Part shown: positions 46,635 to 60,249 of the stretch, one piece after another
Numbering within the stretch: the stretch's first letter is position 1
Layout: each line of letters starts with the position of its first letter
Assembly (NCBI GenBank): GCA_949126835.1
Contig: OX421496.1
Coordinates: forward strand, 18,171,844-18,235,843
Direction: 5' to 3'
Length of the DNA: 64,000 nt
DNA from: Anisus vortex
Lineage: Eukaryota > Mollusca > Gastropoda > Planorbidae
Translations under genes and position numbers: made by a program
The notes under the pieces: model-generated
Seen by the model: the letters and a program-made list of their open reading frames with translations, nothing else
Told to the model about the DNA's origin: nothing
Database searches by the model: none

Positions 46635-49600
46635 ATGGAACCTGGCAGTGATGTTGGAGAAACGCTTTATTGCATTTGCAGATCTTCTGACTGTGAAAGA
46701 TTTATGATGTATGTTAATTGCCAACTTTACTTTTCATATAAAATCGTTGAAAGATATATAATCAATTTGTTTTATTTTACCGGTACTAATAATGTTATAA
46801 TTAGGTTATAACAATGTTTCTTTGTGGTACAGTGGTCAAGTATCAAGTACTCAATGGGGGTTAGATCATCATACTAATGTTTTAGGTTCCAAACCTGGTT
46901 AAAATGTCAAGTTCTTCTCAAAGTTTATCCTTAAATTATATTTTCAGTTCTGATGGGTATCTGGATCCATTGAGTAAAGTAATGTGTATGAAAATTCTAT
47001 GGACCAAAAAAATTCCCCTGTATGCCATGCTAAAGGGAACTGGCAAACATTGCTTTGCTTGACCTATGAATGTAATTGGTCTGAAATAGGTACTATACTA
47101 AAAAATTGTATGAATCCTTAAGGCCAGAGGTCATCACTTTAAAAAAGAAATCCTTTATATCAGCAAAACTTTCTGACTGGCAACTGAGCTGACCATCAGA
47201 AGGCTAATTGAACCATTTCCCCTCATTCTATTGGCCTGAAACTTGGCACAAAGACATTAAGCCCTGAGAAACTCATTCTATCAAATTTTCACCCTTACCT
47301 TTAAAATCAGTTTTTAAATTTTGTTGTGATATTTTTGTCTCATAGAGGCTGTGATCATTGTGAAGAATGGTACCATGGAGATTGTATTGGGGTGACCCAG
47401 TTTGATGCCAGATCAATCAAACGCTATTACTGTGATGCCTGTCGAGGTAAATTGTTAATTCATTCTCATATGTTTATAGTTTATGGACATTCCTCTATCA
47501 CTATTATATTATTGGAACATTGGAGGAATTTCTATCTGCAATCTGCTTTGCCTTCAGACTGCATAGTTTATGATAATGAAATTCAATGGGTCACTCTTTG
47601 GACAACCCTTTTTCTTTACAGTGAGCATTGTACATAATTTTTAGTTAGACAGTTTCCTTAAAGCCTCAATACCAAGGTTGAAGTAGCTTAATAGTTGACA
47701 TATTTCAATAAGAAATGTTTATCATAAAGTATATGTTGTTAAAATGCTTTAACAATTTATTGAGTGTACATACAATTTATATGGTCTTTATTGTATTGTA
47801 TTTAAAAAAACTGTTTTAAGTTTGGAATATTTCCTTTGTTGAGTTACATGTACATAAAGAAATATCTTTTTGTAGCACACAATCCAAGTTTGGAAATACA
47901 ATATAAAAATAAAAAAAAGGAAAAGCGCAGCTTGAGTGAGTCAAGTGATCATGACAAGTTTGATAAAAAGCAAAAAGAGTACAGAACTAAGCTTCGAGAG
48001 AATATGGTATGTACCTTTCCTAACTAATGTATTTTTCTAACTTGAAAAAAAATTTGATGCTGCCAAAATTAATCAATCTTAAAGTATTTAAGAAAAACAA
48101 AACAACATGTGCTCAATAAAAACTAATTTTGTTTATCAGATTGGTAAAAGTAGAATGACACGGAAATGTGGTGAATGTAGTGCCTGTCATCGAGTAGATG
48201 ACTGTGGAAGATGTGACTTTTGTAAGGTAAAGTAATGAAATTGTTAGTATGAATAGATTATAAAATGTTACTAATTATTTTAGATATCACATTTTGTTTT
48301 GTGTTATGTTCATAATACCACCGATACCCTTTACTTTCTAAAATTTATTTCATTATCTTACTTAAAGTAATTTAAGATAGGTACAAAATTATTGAAAGAG
48401 AAAGTTTTCCCTATTTTATTATCTGATTTTTTTCTTCTTTCTAGGATATGAAAAAGTTTGGAGGCACCAACAGGTTGAGGCAGAAATGTCGACTTCGACA
48501 ATGTACAAGCTATGTGAGTGAAATCTCTCCATTACATTTTTTAAGGACATATTACTGTGCTGTGATAAACACAATTATTTTCTATCACTTTAGTCTTACA
48601 GTTATAGTAAAATATTCTTTTTGACTCAAACAATCTATACCTCTTTGTGAAAGGCTTGAGATAATTTTTTAAGCCTTTTTTTGCCACTATTTCTTTTTAG
48701 TTTCTCACGCTATTTGGAATCTGTAGTCTTCTACTATTGATTACTGATTAGTTTTTAAATTCTCAATAAAATTGTATGCAATTACCGGGGGTACTTTTGT
48801 AATAAAATAAGGCAAAAAAGAGATTTAACTGTTTTTCTTTCATTAATTTTTTTAACCCAGGGACTTTCATCAGAAAAATCCTCAGTTATCGATACAGCTT
48901 CAGAAAAGGCTGTCACAGATTTGTCTGATTTTGAGTGAGTTTTTTTTTTTATCAGTAGTTTTTTTTTAATAAAGCGAATTTATAATTTTCTAGGTTGAGG
49001 TAATAAAATCTTGAATTGGCCTATATTAAAAAGAAATTTGTTTTAAAACTGGACAAATGCATTGATTGTTTAAAACTTTTTACTACCAAAAATGTTAAGT
49101 ACCTATTCAAGATTATCATAAAATTCCCATAGTCATAAAGTTATAAAAAAAAAAAAAAGACATTAGGCTTTATGTTATAGAAGAATTTTTCATATGTAGG
49201 CTTTATGTTATAGAAGAATTTTTCATATGTAACAAGAACATAAAACATTAATTAGACAAATACTAAAATATACCGGTACATTGTGTGTCAACATTAGAAA
49301 ACATTTGTAAATTGTATAAAGTGCTAAATATTTAAAAGGGTAAGGGGATATTCACAACTAAACAATGTTAACATCATTAGTAAAATCACTATATTTAGGA
49401 ACAATGTTTAGAAAATAATTTTGTTAGATAAACATATGAATCTTGTTTACATTTCCAGATGTGTTCATTTTTGTACAAAATATATTTGTATACAGGGATG
49501 ATTTTGATGAAGAAGAAGCTTATGAAAATGTAAAAGTTGCACCCAAGAAAAGAGAACGTAGAGCTAGTCCTGTTGAGGCTTCCCCTAAAAAGAAAAAGGA

Positions 49601-52600
49601 CAAGAAAAAAATCAAACATCGAGAAAAATTAAAGAAATCACCAGAAAAGTCTCCTGTAGGAATATTTTTTTAATCATTTTATATTGAGACATTAGTTGTT
49701 TTTTTTAATTTAGTATTTTTCTTAAGTCAACCTAAAACAAATACAAGATTATACAGTAATAATTTATAAGGAAAACAATATAAATAGAAACAAATTTGAT
49801 GATTGTTAATTTATAGTTTTTATCATCTTAGTAGGCCTATTGATACATTCTTGTTTTCTTCTGTTATTTTAAGGAAAGTTTGAAATTATAAGATTAATTT
49901 GTTTTCAAATTCAAAGAAACTTAATGTGATTTCAATGATTTTTTTAAACATTTGGATGATTAAATATGAATAATCTTGTATACAGGTAGCATCTAGAAAG
50001 TGGAGGCAGAAATCTAGTTCACGTCGTCGTACAGATGTTGATGATGGTCTTGATAATGATGTTGAAGCGCCTAGACAATGCTATGGTCCAGGCTGTGTGG
50101 AACCAGCTAAAATTGGCTCAAAATATTGTTCTGATGAATGTGGGATGAAGTTAGCAAAAAGGTGACTATGTTTTAAATATATATTCTTCTTCTACCTTCT
50201 TGTCCTCCAGGAACAGCAACCCATCTTCATCAACGTCTGTGGGCCTTCTTAGGCCAACAAGGATCCAACAGGCATTTCCTGGGCCATTCTCTTCAGTTTA
50301 CCCTAAGTAAGGCCTGTATTCCAATTTTATGCACACCTTTAAAATTAATAAAATTCTTCCACATTTTTTGCTAATTACCCAATCAATTCGCACTAGATTG
50401 GATTGTCAAGCAGTACCAAACTATTATATACCCTTTTTAGTTTACCCTTGGGGTTTAAAGGTTTTAAGCCACTGAATTTACACATTGTGTTTAGCAGTAA
50501 ATTAATAAACTACGGGTACAAAACATTTCTGTTTTGTGGATAAACATCTTAACTAACTAAAATTGTACATTTTATATTATAATAGGGATGCTAAAAGCTT
50601 CAAACTAATTAATTAAAATGTATTTAAGAAGTTTGGTAAGCAAGGGAGGTAACAGATATTTTTAACCCTGATAAATCAGCTTCAGTTGTTCTTCTTTCAA
50701 AGAATCTTTGTTTTTTTTCTCTTAAAAGTTCACAACTTTATTTCTTTTTTTTTAATAAATGATATACGAATGGAGTCCTCTCTTTAATATCCTTCTATTG
50801 GTAAATAGCACAATTCTTAACATTAATTTGAAAATTTCAAGTCACATAATTAGCCTATGTCTAACTTCAAAAAAAGATAATAGGCCTATAAATAAATAAA
50901 GAGCCCTCTTATTTAATAAACAAAATAATTAAAGAGTAGTATTTAATAAGACCAATTCTCACTTTTCTTTAACATCTCTATATTAGTTACTAGTACTAAG
51001 TACGGTAGCCTACTTATCAATATGGTAATATTGGTTTTCATTAATAATAATAATAGTCTCTGTCACAATAGTTTGTGTATAATATAATTATTATGTATTT
51101 TTGTTATGCTGCTCTAAATCTTCCTCATCAGTTGGACAATCTCCCACATAACTAGCCTCTGTCTTCCTCATTTGGTCCAGTGGGGGGTAGGCAGGTAGTA
51201 TGGCCGATCCATTGCCATCTTCTCTGGAGGATCTCTTGTTCCACTGGCTTCTGCTTTGTCCGCTGCCATGGTTTCAGGTTTCTAATCCTGTCAGGCCAGT
51301 GAATCCCAAAAATCATTCTTAAACAGTTATTTGTAAAGGATTGGAGTTACTTTATATTTGGAGCTGTCGTTCTCCAGGTCTCAGCTCCATATTGCAGCGC
51401 AGGTTTCACCATAGTGTTGAAGATCCTGATCTTTAGGTTGTTTCTCAGGTGTCTGGATACACAGACATTCCTGAGTTGTTGGAAGGCTAACCGTGCCTTT
51501 CCGACCCTTGTTTTTACATCAGCATCTTTCCGACCTTGCTTTTCCACAATCCTGCCAAGGTAGACAAAACTCTCCACCTCTTTGAATGCTACCTCTTCCA
51601 TCATATAATATATGAATATATGCTGTAATATATATATATATTATATACACAGTGCTTTTTTTGTGACGGTACCTTTTTCAATGTGGGGAAAAAATTGTTA
51701 CTTTTCTTGTATTTTAACGTTTATTATTAATTTATTATATTATTAATTTGTTAAAATTGAATTATTTTAAAATTGAGCGCAATTAGAATTAAAATATAAA
51801 ATGCGAAACTGCTTTAAAAGTTATATATATATATATTACAAACCATTTTTTTATCAGATAGATGTAACAAATATTATTAAAAACTCATTAATTATTTTTT
51901 TATTGTAGCTCACAGGTGATCAATTTAGTTTTTTTTATTCATAATCAATTTGCTTTCTTTTTTCTTTTAAGTCGAATATATGAGATATTACCTTCAAGAA
52001 TTCAACAATGGCAAAGTAGCCCTTGTGTTGGTGAAGAAAATAATAAGAAAGTCCTTGAAATGTTAAGACAGGAAACATTAGAAGCCAGACTTAAGCTTAG
52101 ACAACTGGACATAAAAATACAAGAGCTGGATGCTCTAGTGGAAAGAGGAAAACGACTCACAATGATTGCAGAGCAGGAGGTATACTTTGATGTCCTATTG
52201 AGAAATTAGTTTTAAAGCAGTTTTAATGATTAAATCTAATGCTAAAATACTGTTTTCTTAAACTTAATGGCAGGGATTAGATCAAGAGGAAGATACTGAA
52301 CTGAGTGTGTATTGTGTCACTTGTGGGACAGAACTTAACCAAAAAGGAGCCTTGAGACACATGGAAAAATGTTATTTAAAAGTACATTTTTTTCATTAAA
52401 AAAACTTAAGTAGCACCTGTTATTATCAATTTCATTTAATATGTCTATAAAATTATGACATCAATAAATGTTTAAAAGTAGAGCAAAAAGCTTCCATATA
52501 TTGTAACTTACAATAAAATTGAATACAACATTTTTATCTTTTTTTTTTTATCAACTTTCAGTTTGAGGCACAGACATCATTTTGGTCTCTGTATAAAACA

Positions 52601-54735
52601 CGTATTGAAGGTAACTCCATGTTCTGTGACTTCTACAATCCTCAACAGAAAATGTACTGTAAACGACTAAAGGTGCTTTGCCCTGAACACACAAAGGAAC
52701 CAAAAGTAATTTTCACACATTATTTCAATAATTATCATTATCTTTCTTACAAGTTTTGATATAATTTTATTTTCTATTGATTGTTTGATGTTGTTTACTT
52801 CATTAGGTTAGTCCTGATGCAGTATGTGGATGCCCTATTGCTACAGATATATTTACTGAAGGTGAAAGTTTGTGCAGAGCACCCAAGAAAAAATGTGTTA
52901 AACACTTTTGTTGGGAAAAATTACGAAGAGCAGAGATAGACATGCATAGGCTAAGACAGGTAAAAATAGTAGTTTAATGTTTTAAATGTAGGGTTGAAGG
53001 ATTTATACCTAACAGGGTTGTGCCTTTTCTGTGACTTTGTGATGAAATTTCACTTTTTTCTGCCGGCTGCAATTTTTTTCCATTGATATCAGTAAAAAAT
53101 AAATAAAAGGAAACGGGACATGCGAAAAAAAAATTGCCAATTAAAAAAGCTTACTATAGTTTTAACATTTCATTAAGACATGAGCACTCCTAATTTTTCT
53201 ATTATAAATTCTTAGCACTGACCTAAATATTAAACATACCGTATACTACATTCTTAATTTTTGGGTACAGGTAGTAGTAGCATATCGTCGTTGTCAGGCG
53301 CAAACCAGCCAAGTCGGAAATTTTTTATTTTTTTTATGTTCCTTGGGATATCTATCCCACATGATGTCTAAAATATCTTGTAGTATTGTCCAATAGATTT
53401 TCTACAATTTTATTTCTTATTAAAGCGGCTTTGTTTATTCGGTTACTTGATCTATGCAGTTTTTTGCTTCTCCTGAAAATTTTTTTTTTTCAGACTTGGC
53501 CGCTTTGCGCCTGACAACGACAATACAAATTTGATATAAAAGTTCACAGAAATTAGTTTAAGATTTTATAACATTTTTATATGCTGCCCTAAATTAACTA
53601 AAGTAAATTAAGCCTAAGAGTTAGGTTAAATTATTTTTTATTTTTTAAATGGTTATTAAGGTTAACTTAGGCCTATGATGTCTAGGACCTAGAGGAATAG
53701 GATTTAAGATATTTTAAGGCACAACTGAAGTTATGGTAAATTATTAATAGCTTTTTTGGTGTAAGGCTAGGCTCAGGCTATACTTTAATAAACTAACGTG
53801 TAAAGTCTGTTTATTAAGTGTTTAGTTATTATAGACATTCAAAAGTAAAAGGTAAGCGGTAAAAAAGGAAACCAAACATGGCAACATAAAATTCAAATCC
53901 TTGATTATACTTTATTATAAAGTTTATAAGTATACAGTATAATGTCACCAGTTTTAAATCAGTTAAAAATGAACATCTTTGTTGTACTTTTTTAGATAGG
54001 TCTACTTCTTTAAGAATTCCTGTTGTTATTTTTATGATTAAACTCAAACTTTGATTTTGACAACAATCAATGAGTGTACTATAAGTAAGGTCTACATTAC
54101 TACAGTACATAGGTTGAAATACCAACCAATTTCACTTTTTAATCCAATTGAATTTCCGTTTGTTTGGACTATTAGTCTTATCTTGTATGTGTATATTATT
54201 TTAAAAAAGTGTGTTTGTATTTTAAATATGCAGTATATATATATTTAATTTATATACCTATTATATATATATATATAAATAATCATCAGGTTGTGCCAAT
54301 TAACTTAACACATAGAAAAAAATATTTTCCATTTTTTTAACTCTGGTCTGGTCACATCTTTGCTATAAAAAATAGAACAAGACATTAAGTTGTACATTTT
54401 AATGCTAAAGATTTACATAAAGTAACAGAAGGCTTTAATGAATATAAACAAAAATATTGAAATAACATTTTATATAATAATTTTTGGTATCAAAGAGTTT
54501 TTGCTAATCACCTTGTCATTCCCAATGTGATCGTTTATCTTACTTTTGACTACATCATTTATATTTATGAATTTCTTTTTCACCTTCCTTTTAGTGGATG
54601 AAGTTAGATGATCTCTTTGAACAAGAAAGAAATATCAGAATGGCTATGTCAAACAGAATGGGTGTTTTAGGGCTGATGTTACATCAGACAGTAGACCATG
54701 ACCCCATGACTCCAATGAAATCAACTGCTTCTTGA
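46635..54735 (+). CDS. CXXC1: CXXC1/CFP1, CXXC-type zinc finger protein 1; 13 coding exons, complete
   Basis: CFP1 binds unmethylated CpG and reads H3K4 methylation within SET1 histone methyltransferase complexes. Exons: 46635..46708, 47346..47446, 47876..48006, 48140..48226, 48445..48513, 48861..48934, 49496..49655, 49986..50161, 51972..52179, 52274..52381, 52562..52705, 52807..52959, 54595..54735. All phases join, giving 541 residues (human about 656). PHD finger at 12-57 (C13, C15, C27, C30, H35, C38, C54, C57). CXXC domain at 108-151 with all eight Cys (112, 115, 118, 124, 127, 130, 146, 151) and the CpG-contact motif KFGG (135-138). Lys-rich linker at about 200-232, coiled coil at about 318-360, and the C-terminal CpG-binding-protein domain (C374, C377, H389, C393 onwards). 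It is shorter than vertebrate proteins mainly in the acidic and Pro/Gln-rich linkers. An upstream GTG at 46620 is in frame, but the ATG at 46635 suits the family. Confidence 0.96.
51110..51604 (-). mobile_element. 3' fragment of an RTE-like LINE in CXXC1 intron 8
   Basis: The minus strand encodes the end of a reverse-transcriptase protein: [42 protein letters not shown] (51604..51347), then in another frame IHWPDRIRN and [14 protein letters not shown] (to about 51130). The WPD..I.N and RRW.WIGH motifs are typical of this LINE C-terminus. Frameshifted and dead. Confidence 0.8.
53286..53523. mobile_element. about 240-bp inverted-end miniature element in CXXC1 intron 12
   Basis: The ends are inverted copies: CGTCGTTGTCAGGCGCAAAC then CAGCCAAGTCGGAAA on the left, and AGACTTGGCCGCTTTGCGCC then TGACAACGACAA on the right. 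Thirty or more bases pair with a few mismatches. The interior is AT-rich and non-coding. The target duplication is unclear. Confidence 0.75.
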
Positions 54736-56255
54736 GCATAGCTGTTGGCTTTACTCAGCATGTTACAACTTAATAAATTATTGTTGGTTTCTGGTGTGTA
54801 GATAAGAAGTAGCTGTCAAAAAGGAATTGAAAAGTTAAATTGAAATCAAGATAGCAACTACTTCAGTCCAGAATAACACACACAATTGTTGAATTTACAA
54901 ATTTTGTTCAATAAGATAAGATTACTTGTACTTTTTGTAAATAAGCATTTTCAATCAATAAATATTTGTATTGTACCATTTTTTTCAAAAATGTTTTTTT
55001 TTTTTTTTTACAAATAAACAACATGTAGGAAACCCAGTCTGTCTGTCAGCCAAAAACAAAAAAACACAATGAGGAAAATAAATAATACATGTTTAATACA
55101 TTACACTTATATTCAACTAAGATGTCCTAAAAATTAGTTGGCTTTGAAATACTGATTTGTGCTATCTTTATAAAATATCAGAAAATTAAGATGGCTAGTG
55201 CAAAATCTGTTTAATTTTGATGTATGTATTCAATTTAATGGTGTAATTTGTGTAATACAATGATTAATACTCTTCAAAATTTTTAGGACCAGCAGTTGAT
55301 TCAGGGATTTCTTTAAAATAAGATGTTTCAATGTTTTGTTGAGCCAAATTCCTAATTTAATTTAAAATATCACTGAACTATATGTTTCAAAACATTTACT
55401 AATGTATTATTCCATTCACATGATTGATCTTAGTTAATACTAAAGAGCACAATTAGAAAAAATTTAAAGACAAACAAGATTATGAAATATATGGACATAT
55501 ATTTTATTTTCTTAACTATTACTATTATTATGCAAAATTTTCCTTAATATAAAACATTTTTTTTAAAATTACAGTCAGCAAAACTTTTTGCCAGTAATAC
55601 TAATACATATAAATTTGATATAGGCTAACATTGTAATACAATCATTAACTATTTTAGGGCTGAATTAAAATTCCAGGGTTGAATAGTTTCCACAAATATC
55701 AATTTTTTTAAACAACTTCAGACCAAAGTCAACAAAAACATGAAATACCTTTTTTTATTTTCCTATATTTCACATTGTTAACATGAACAAAAAAGTCAGT
55801 TTATAAAAGTTATTTTACATAAAAACTGTGCCAAATCAAAGCTATCTGACTCATTGATTTGTCATCAATCCGGTTGCTAACCACCCTTTACCACTACATG
55901 TCAACTTAGGTTGACTACTGCTCTCAGGCCCTAATTAACTTTTGTCGACTCCCACCTTAATAGAGTTTATTAATACTAAGCATACATTTTTGTTAAAGCT
56001 TACATTGACATTTATTTTCATTGTATCATTAAAGTTTGTAAACAAAAATTTACAGAAAAAACAACAACAATGAAACAAATTTTTGCTTTATATTATATAG
56101 TCCATTTTTTTGTTTTGAGTACAAATTAAGAGCAATGGAAAAATTGATTTTTAAGGTTGATATACATGATAATGGTCTCATTCAAAAGAATAATTTAATT
56201 AATGCCCTTAAAAGATGTTTTAATTAATCTTGTAATCCTAATAGAAAATATAAAA
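54736..56255. other. convergent 3' regions of CXXC1 and YOD1
   Basis: The two genes point toward each other across about 1.5 kb of AT-rich sequence. The first part is CXXC1 3' UTR ending near the poly(A) signal at 54957; the part next to 56255 is YOD1 3' UTR. No repeat or open frame was recognised. Confidence 0.5.
54957..54962 (+). promoter_or_regulatory. candidate poly(A) signal for CXXC1
   Basis: AATAAA about 220 bases after the CXXC1 stop, followed within about 30 bases by a T-rich tract. An earlier hexamer at about 54772 is also possible. Confidence 0.45.
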
Positions 56256-57227
56256 TTAGTATTCTCCAAAATTTAAATGCCCAGTAGCTTTAGCATGTTC
56301 AGTTGCTTCCTTCTGACCCCGAAGAGGCTGCTGGCATGTAAAGCATCTTAAAGAAAAACCCTCTACATCTGTAAACTGGCGAATGGATTTAGCTTCTGAA
56401 GCTATTTCTAGTGCTTGAGCTAATATCACTGCATTGTGAATAGAGAATTTGGTTCTAACTTGTCCAGTATGTTCTATTGATTCATAAATTAAAGGATCAT
56501 AATGAATTCCATCATAAATCAAGAAAACTCTATCCTTATAGTCCCTATCTTCTCCGAATCTGTCCACACGACCGCTTTGCGTGTCCACTACGGCAATTTC
56601 AGTGTTGTAATACTGTGAGAGAATGGCCAGCTCAATTCCGCCACCCCACGAGTTTTTGTCTCGAATCCAACTACAGTATGAACTGTTTGGTTTTCCGAGG
56701 ATAGCTTCCGAATAGGTGTCAGGATCGCTCGAAACAATGCCCGCTATGACCTCTCTAAGAAGAAGGGATGCTGAGGTATCCTGCAAGCCCTCATTCATCA
56801 CAAGGTGCACGCTTGTAAATAAACAAGAGTTGTCTGCAGGTACTACTTTTCTTGTAAGTATACCTGTTGCTCCTTCCTCTAGTTGATGATGGAGCAAAGC
56901 ATCTAAACGTTCATGCTGGGAGGAAGAGTCCACTGGAGCAGACTGTTCTGGTTTAGCAGCAGGGCTTAGAGCCACTGTTTCATCCTCTTCTACTATGAGA
57001 GTATCTCCTGATCGAAATGGAAGGGTGGACAATTGTGCTATCTCATCACTGATGTCAATTACTTTAGGAGGATAACCTTGACGAATTTTTATTTTGTTTT
57101 TAGGTATGTTAACTGAATCTGATATAACTTGTTTTAGAGTACCAACAGTAGATGCCAAGAATAGTCCTTCAAGCAGCTTGAGACCAGTTTTTGTTTGAAT
57201 CCTTAACCGAAGACACCCGTCAGTCAT
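56256..57227 (-). CDS. YOD1: YOD1, ubiquitin thioesterase OTU1; single coding exon, complete
   Basis: A deubiquitinase of the OTU family that works with the p97/VCP ATPase in ER-associated degradation and trafficking. The 323-residue protein (human 348) has an N-terminal UBX-like domain (about 5-81), a Ser/Pro/Glu-rich linker, an OTU domain (about 125-250) with catalytic Asp132 and Cys135 in VVPADNSCLFTS and His242 in YDGIHYDP, the WGGGIEL block (194-200), and a C-terminal C2H2-type zinc finger (C295, C298, H311, H317) ending HLNFGEY as in the family. ATG at 57227. Twelve bases upstream, TTATTTTTAG reads as a splice acceptor, so a non-coding 5' exon further right is likely. Confidence 0.96.
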   Translation of the reverse strand: MTDGCLRLRIQTKTGLKLLEGLFLASTVGTLKQVISDSVNIPKNKIKIRQGYPPKVIDISDEIAQLSTLPFRSGDTLIVEEDETVALSPAAKPEQSAPVDSSSQHERLDALLHHQLEEGATGILTRKVVPADNSCLFTSVHLVMNEGLQDTSASLLLREVIAGIVSSDPDTYSEAILGKPNSSYCSWIRDKNSWGGGIELAILSQYYNTEIAVVDTQSGRVDRFGEDRDYKDRVFLIYDGIHYDPLIYESIEHTGQVRTKFSIHNAVILAQALEIASEAKSIRQFTDVEGFSLRCFTCQQPLRGQKEATEHAKATGHLNFGEY

Positions 57228-57344
57228 TTTCAGCAGCTAAAAATAATGAAAACAAAATAGTATTGAGATTATATAACTGAGAAATAAATTTCAAATTGTT
57301 TTATTGCAAAATTATAACACCTTCTGTAGGTCTACAAATATTCT

Positions 57345-57546
57345 TTTTTTCCGTCAGCCATTAGGCTGTGGAACTCCCTGGATCAGGCCTCCATCACTGC
57401 CCTTTACTGTGCCGGCTTTCAAATCGTCTAAAAACCTAAAGTGACACTCTGTCATCTGTATGTGATGTTTTTTATTTTATGTTTAGTTCAATTGTGGACT
57501 CTTTCCTCGGTCCTAACAGGGTCTCCACAGTAATATGAAGAAGAAG
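57345..57546 (+). mobile_element. 3' end of LINE family delta with AAG tail, copy 2
   Basis: Starts with the typical LINE C-terminal peptide FFPSAIRLWNSLDQ-like sequence in degenerate form (CCGTCAGCCATTAGGCTGTG), continues into the 3' untranslated sequence shared with 15460..15576, and ends GTCTCCACAGTAATATG then AAGAAGAAG. It lies just upstream of YOD1. Confidence 0.75.
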
Positions 57547-58487
57547 GTTATACTTTAGTGTCATATTACATACTTTTTTCGTGTGATAACGGCTTTATTT
57601 ATAATTTACATATATATAATATTACTGGTACGGGATTAGAATTTTATTATACTAATGATTGAAGGTAATGATGGTGTTTGTGATAGGGCTAAGATCTATT
57701 GTAGTTTATAATTTGACACTATATTATAAACAATCTCTTACATATAGATACTATATGATACAATATGTCACCCCCCCCCCACCCCCATTGGAAAGTTTAA
57801 CGCTACAGCTATGAATAGTGCCTAAATTAAATGAGAATATTTATATAGATAACTAGATAATCAACAGATAATCATCATATACTATAAAACATATGGAAGT
57901 CTTTTATTAATGAAATATAGTATGGGATTTTAAGAGATTTATTTTTTTTTAAATAAAAAAACCTCACAAACACTGATATTTTTTACATTTTTTTAGTTTT
58001 TTCATAAATAAAACTATCAATATAAAAGTCTTAAAAAGTATTAACTTCAACAGTATTGTGTGTTTTAATCCTATTTTGCTGTAGTTTAGTCTAATTTGTT
58101 GTGTAGCATCTGTAACTTTTGTACCGACAGGTTATCCCAATCTTTAAATTATTAATTATAAAATATTGGAAAGTTATAACTTTCATATTTGGATTTCTGG
58201 GCTTTCAGGCTTTAATAGAAAATATAATAATCATATATAATATAAATACCCTTATAATTATACTATTAATAATATAGCTGAACGTATTTTTTTCTAAAAA
58301 AATGGGGACTTCTAAAATCCTAACCTTAAACTTTAGGCTATATTATTTAATATAAAATTTTGATATATATATATATAAATAAGGATAGGGCCTATAAACT
58401 ATAATAGTAATAGGAGTAATAGGAATAGTGAATAGGCTCTAAAAAAGTGAAATGATTATAATAGTCAAGACTTCAAGACTCAATTCT
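57547..58487. other. AT-rich spacer upstream of YOD1; nothing recognised
   Basis: Contains a poly(C) run (57769..57780) and short AT repeats. The YOD1 promoter or a non-coding first exon could be here or in 57240..57345, but I see no clear signal. Confidence 0.35.
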
Positions 58488-60240
58488 ACTTCTTATATAT
58501 CACAGACGCTCCTTCTATAAAGAAGATTATTCCATCCTACGCTCATCCGTTGTCCAAGTCTAGTCTTGCATCTTTATTAACCCTTTCTGTCCGTAGCTTT
58601 TTTCAGGTTCTGCCGGAGTTTTTTTTTTTTACAAAATGCATATGTCTTAAAAAATATTCTAATATCTTTTTTTTAATTAAATGTATCAAGTGTTATATAG
58701 TTATATATCAAAATAAAGGTGAATAAATACTGAATCTAAATAAATATGTTTTGATCTAAAAAAAAATTGCGTAAATAATAAAACAAGAAAAAACATTAGT
58801 AAATATTTAAAAAAAAAAAAAATTCTCGTAGGAGTATTGACATAAATCCACGTTTATATCAATTATATACTATTAGGCTATCAACAGAATTGCAAAATTG
58901 ACAGGTAATCCTTTTAATTAATGTCTGTTACCGTTTGAAAAAACATAGATAAATATGATATTTTAACATTTCTTATAAATTAGGAGTGGTTATGTTTTCA
59001 GAAAATAAATATTTTTTTAATAAAATATTAGGTACATTCAGTACATGTTATATATATAAAATTAAAGATAGTAAAAAAAAATGTTAAATATAAAAGATTA
59101 GCCTAAACAGTGTAATCTTCTACAGAATAAATTAATGATGAAAAAATCTTAAAAATTAGGACTTGGTTGATGACGCTTATTTTTCACCTACTTTTTGCTC
59201 CCTCTCGATGTAGTAGTCTTAGACCGATATAATTATTTATTTGAATCTAAATTGTATTAAATTTGTGTCCATAAAAAAATAAAATTAGTTTGTACCATTT
59301 TTATTGAATATTGTCTTCAAAAAAGCCTAGCAGACAGTATTTTAGTGGCTCTTTACTAGGCCCCCCATTTGTGTACTTGTGACTGTCGTAACAAATCAAT
59401 AATCACCACTATAAACAATGAAAAAATAAAGCATAAAATGTCGTCAAATCCCCTTGAAACATATTAAAAAGAGTTCTGATATCTATAAACAGTCGGAGGA
59501 AGTTATAATTAATATTAGAAAGCTGGTTTGGATTTAATAGCGAAACAAACAATGTTACCCAAATCAAGGCCAATGGCGTTCTTACGGCAGAATAGCACTG
59601 CCGATCAATGCCACCTGCGTTCTTACAGACAGAAAGTGTTCATGTTTTAAATGATGTTAAGTTATGGTTTTCCTGGTTTGCTCAGGCAACATACGCATGC
59701 CCAAATGCCACTCGGGAAGAAAGAGTATTTGTATGCATTTGTTCTTGCATAAAGGATAAGGAAAGTGTTTTTGTCCTAATGTTTATCTGAGCATTGCAAC
59801 AGGTTGTTACCGTACCAAATTGGGTTGTATTTCTAAATTAGAGTTTAATGCCTTTCATGTATTATTACTACTTTACTCTTTGCCCTTCTGTCCTTCTGTG
59901 TTTCTAGGTTTAGTGATTTGACTATTGGTGGTACTCTTGTTAGTTGTGAATATTCTCGCTTGTAATGAACTTTGCAGCTCTTTTCTATATTTGTTGTAAT
60001 TTTTTATGTTTTCTTTAGTTGATGGGTCTCAAACACATGACATGATGATGCATATTCTAATTCTAGTAAAGGCATAACTAATGTGAGATTCAGATAGCAT
60101 TTTAGTTTTATATTCTTATTACATTTGTAAAAGTTCCTTTGTATAAATCCTAATCATCATGCCGATGTTTTGTTCGATTTTTGTAATTAGGCCTACTTCA
60201 TCAATATGAAATATGAGGATCTCAAGATTTATCTTGAAAG
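58488..60240 (-). mobile_element. CR1-like LINE family alpha, truncated copy split by a TTAA-type element
   Basis: 58488..58580 and 59640..60240 together match the 3' end of the family on the minus strand (cf. 1444..2160 and 36805..38490). The middle 1.07 kb is a later insertion (58577..59642). Many indels make this the most decayed large copy. Confidence 0.8.
58577..59642. mobile_element. 1.07-kb piggyBac-like non-autonomous element
   Basis: Left end TTAACCCTTTCTGTCCGTA; right end in reverse TGAACACTTTCTGTCTGTAA. The host LINE has ATTAAT at this point in its intact copies, so the element entered a TTAA site; the right TTAA has decayed to TTCA. The AT-rich interior has no transposase frame. 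TTAA specificity and CCCTTTC termini are piggyBac features. Confidence 0.8.
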
Positions 60241-60249
60241 TTGATGTAA

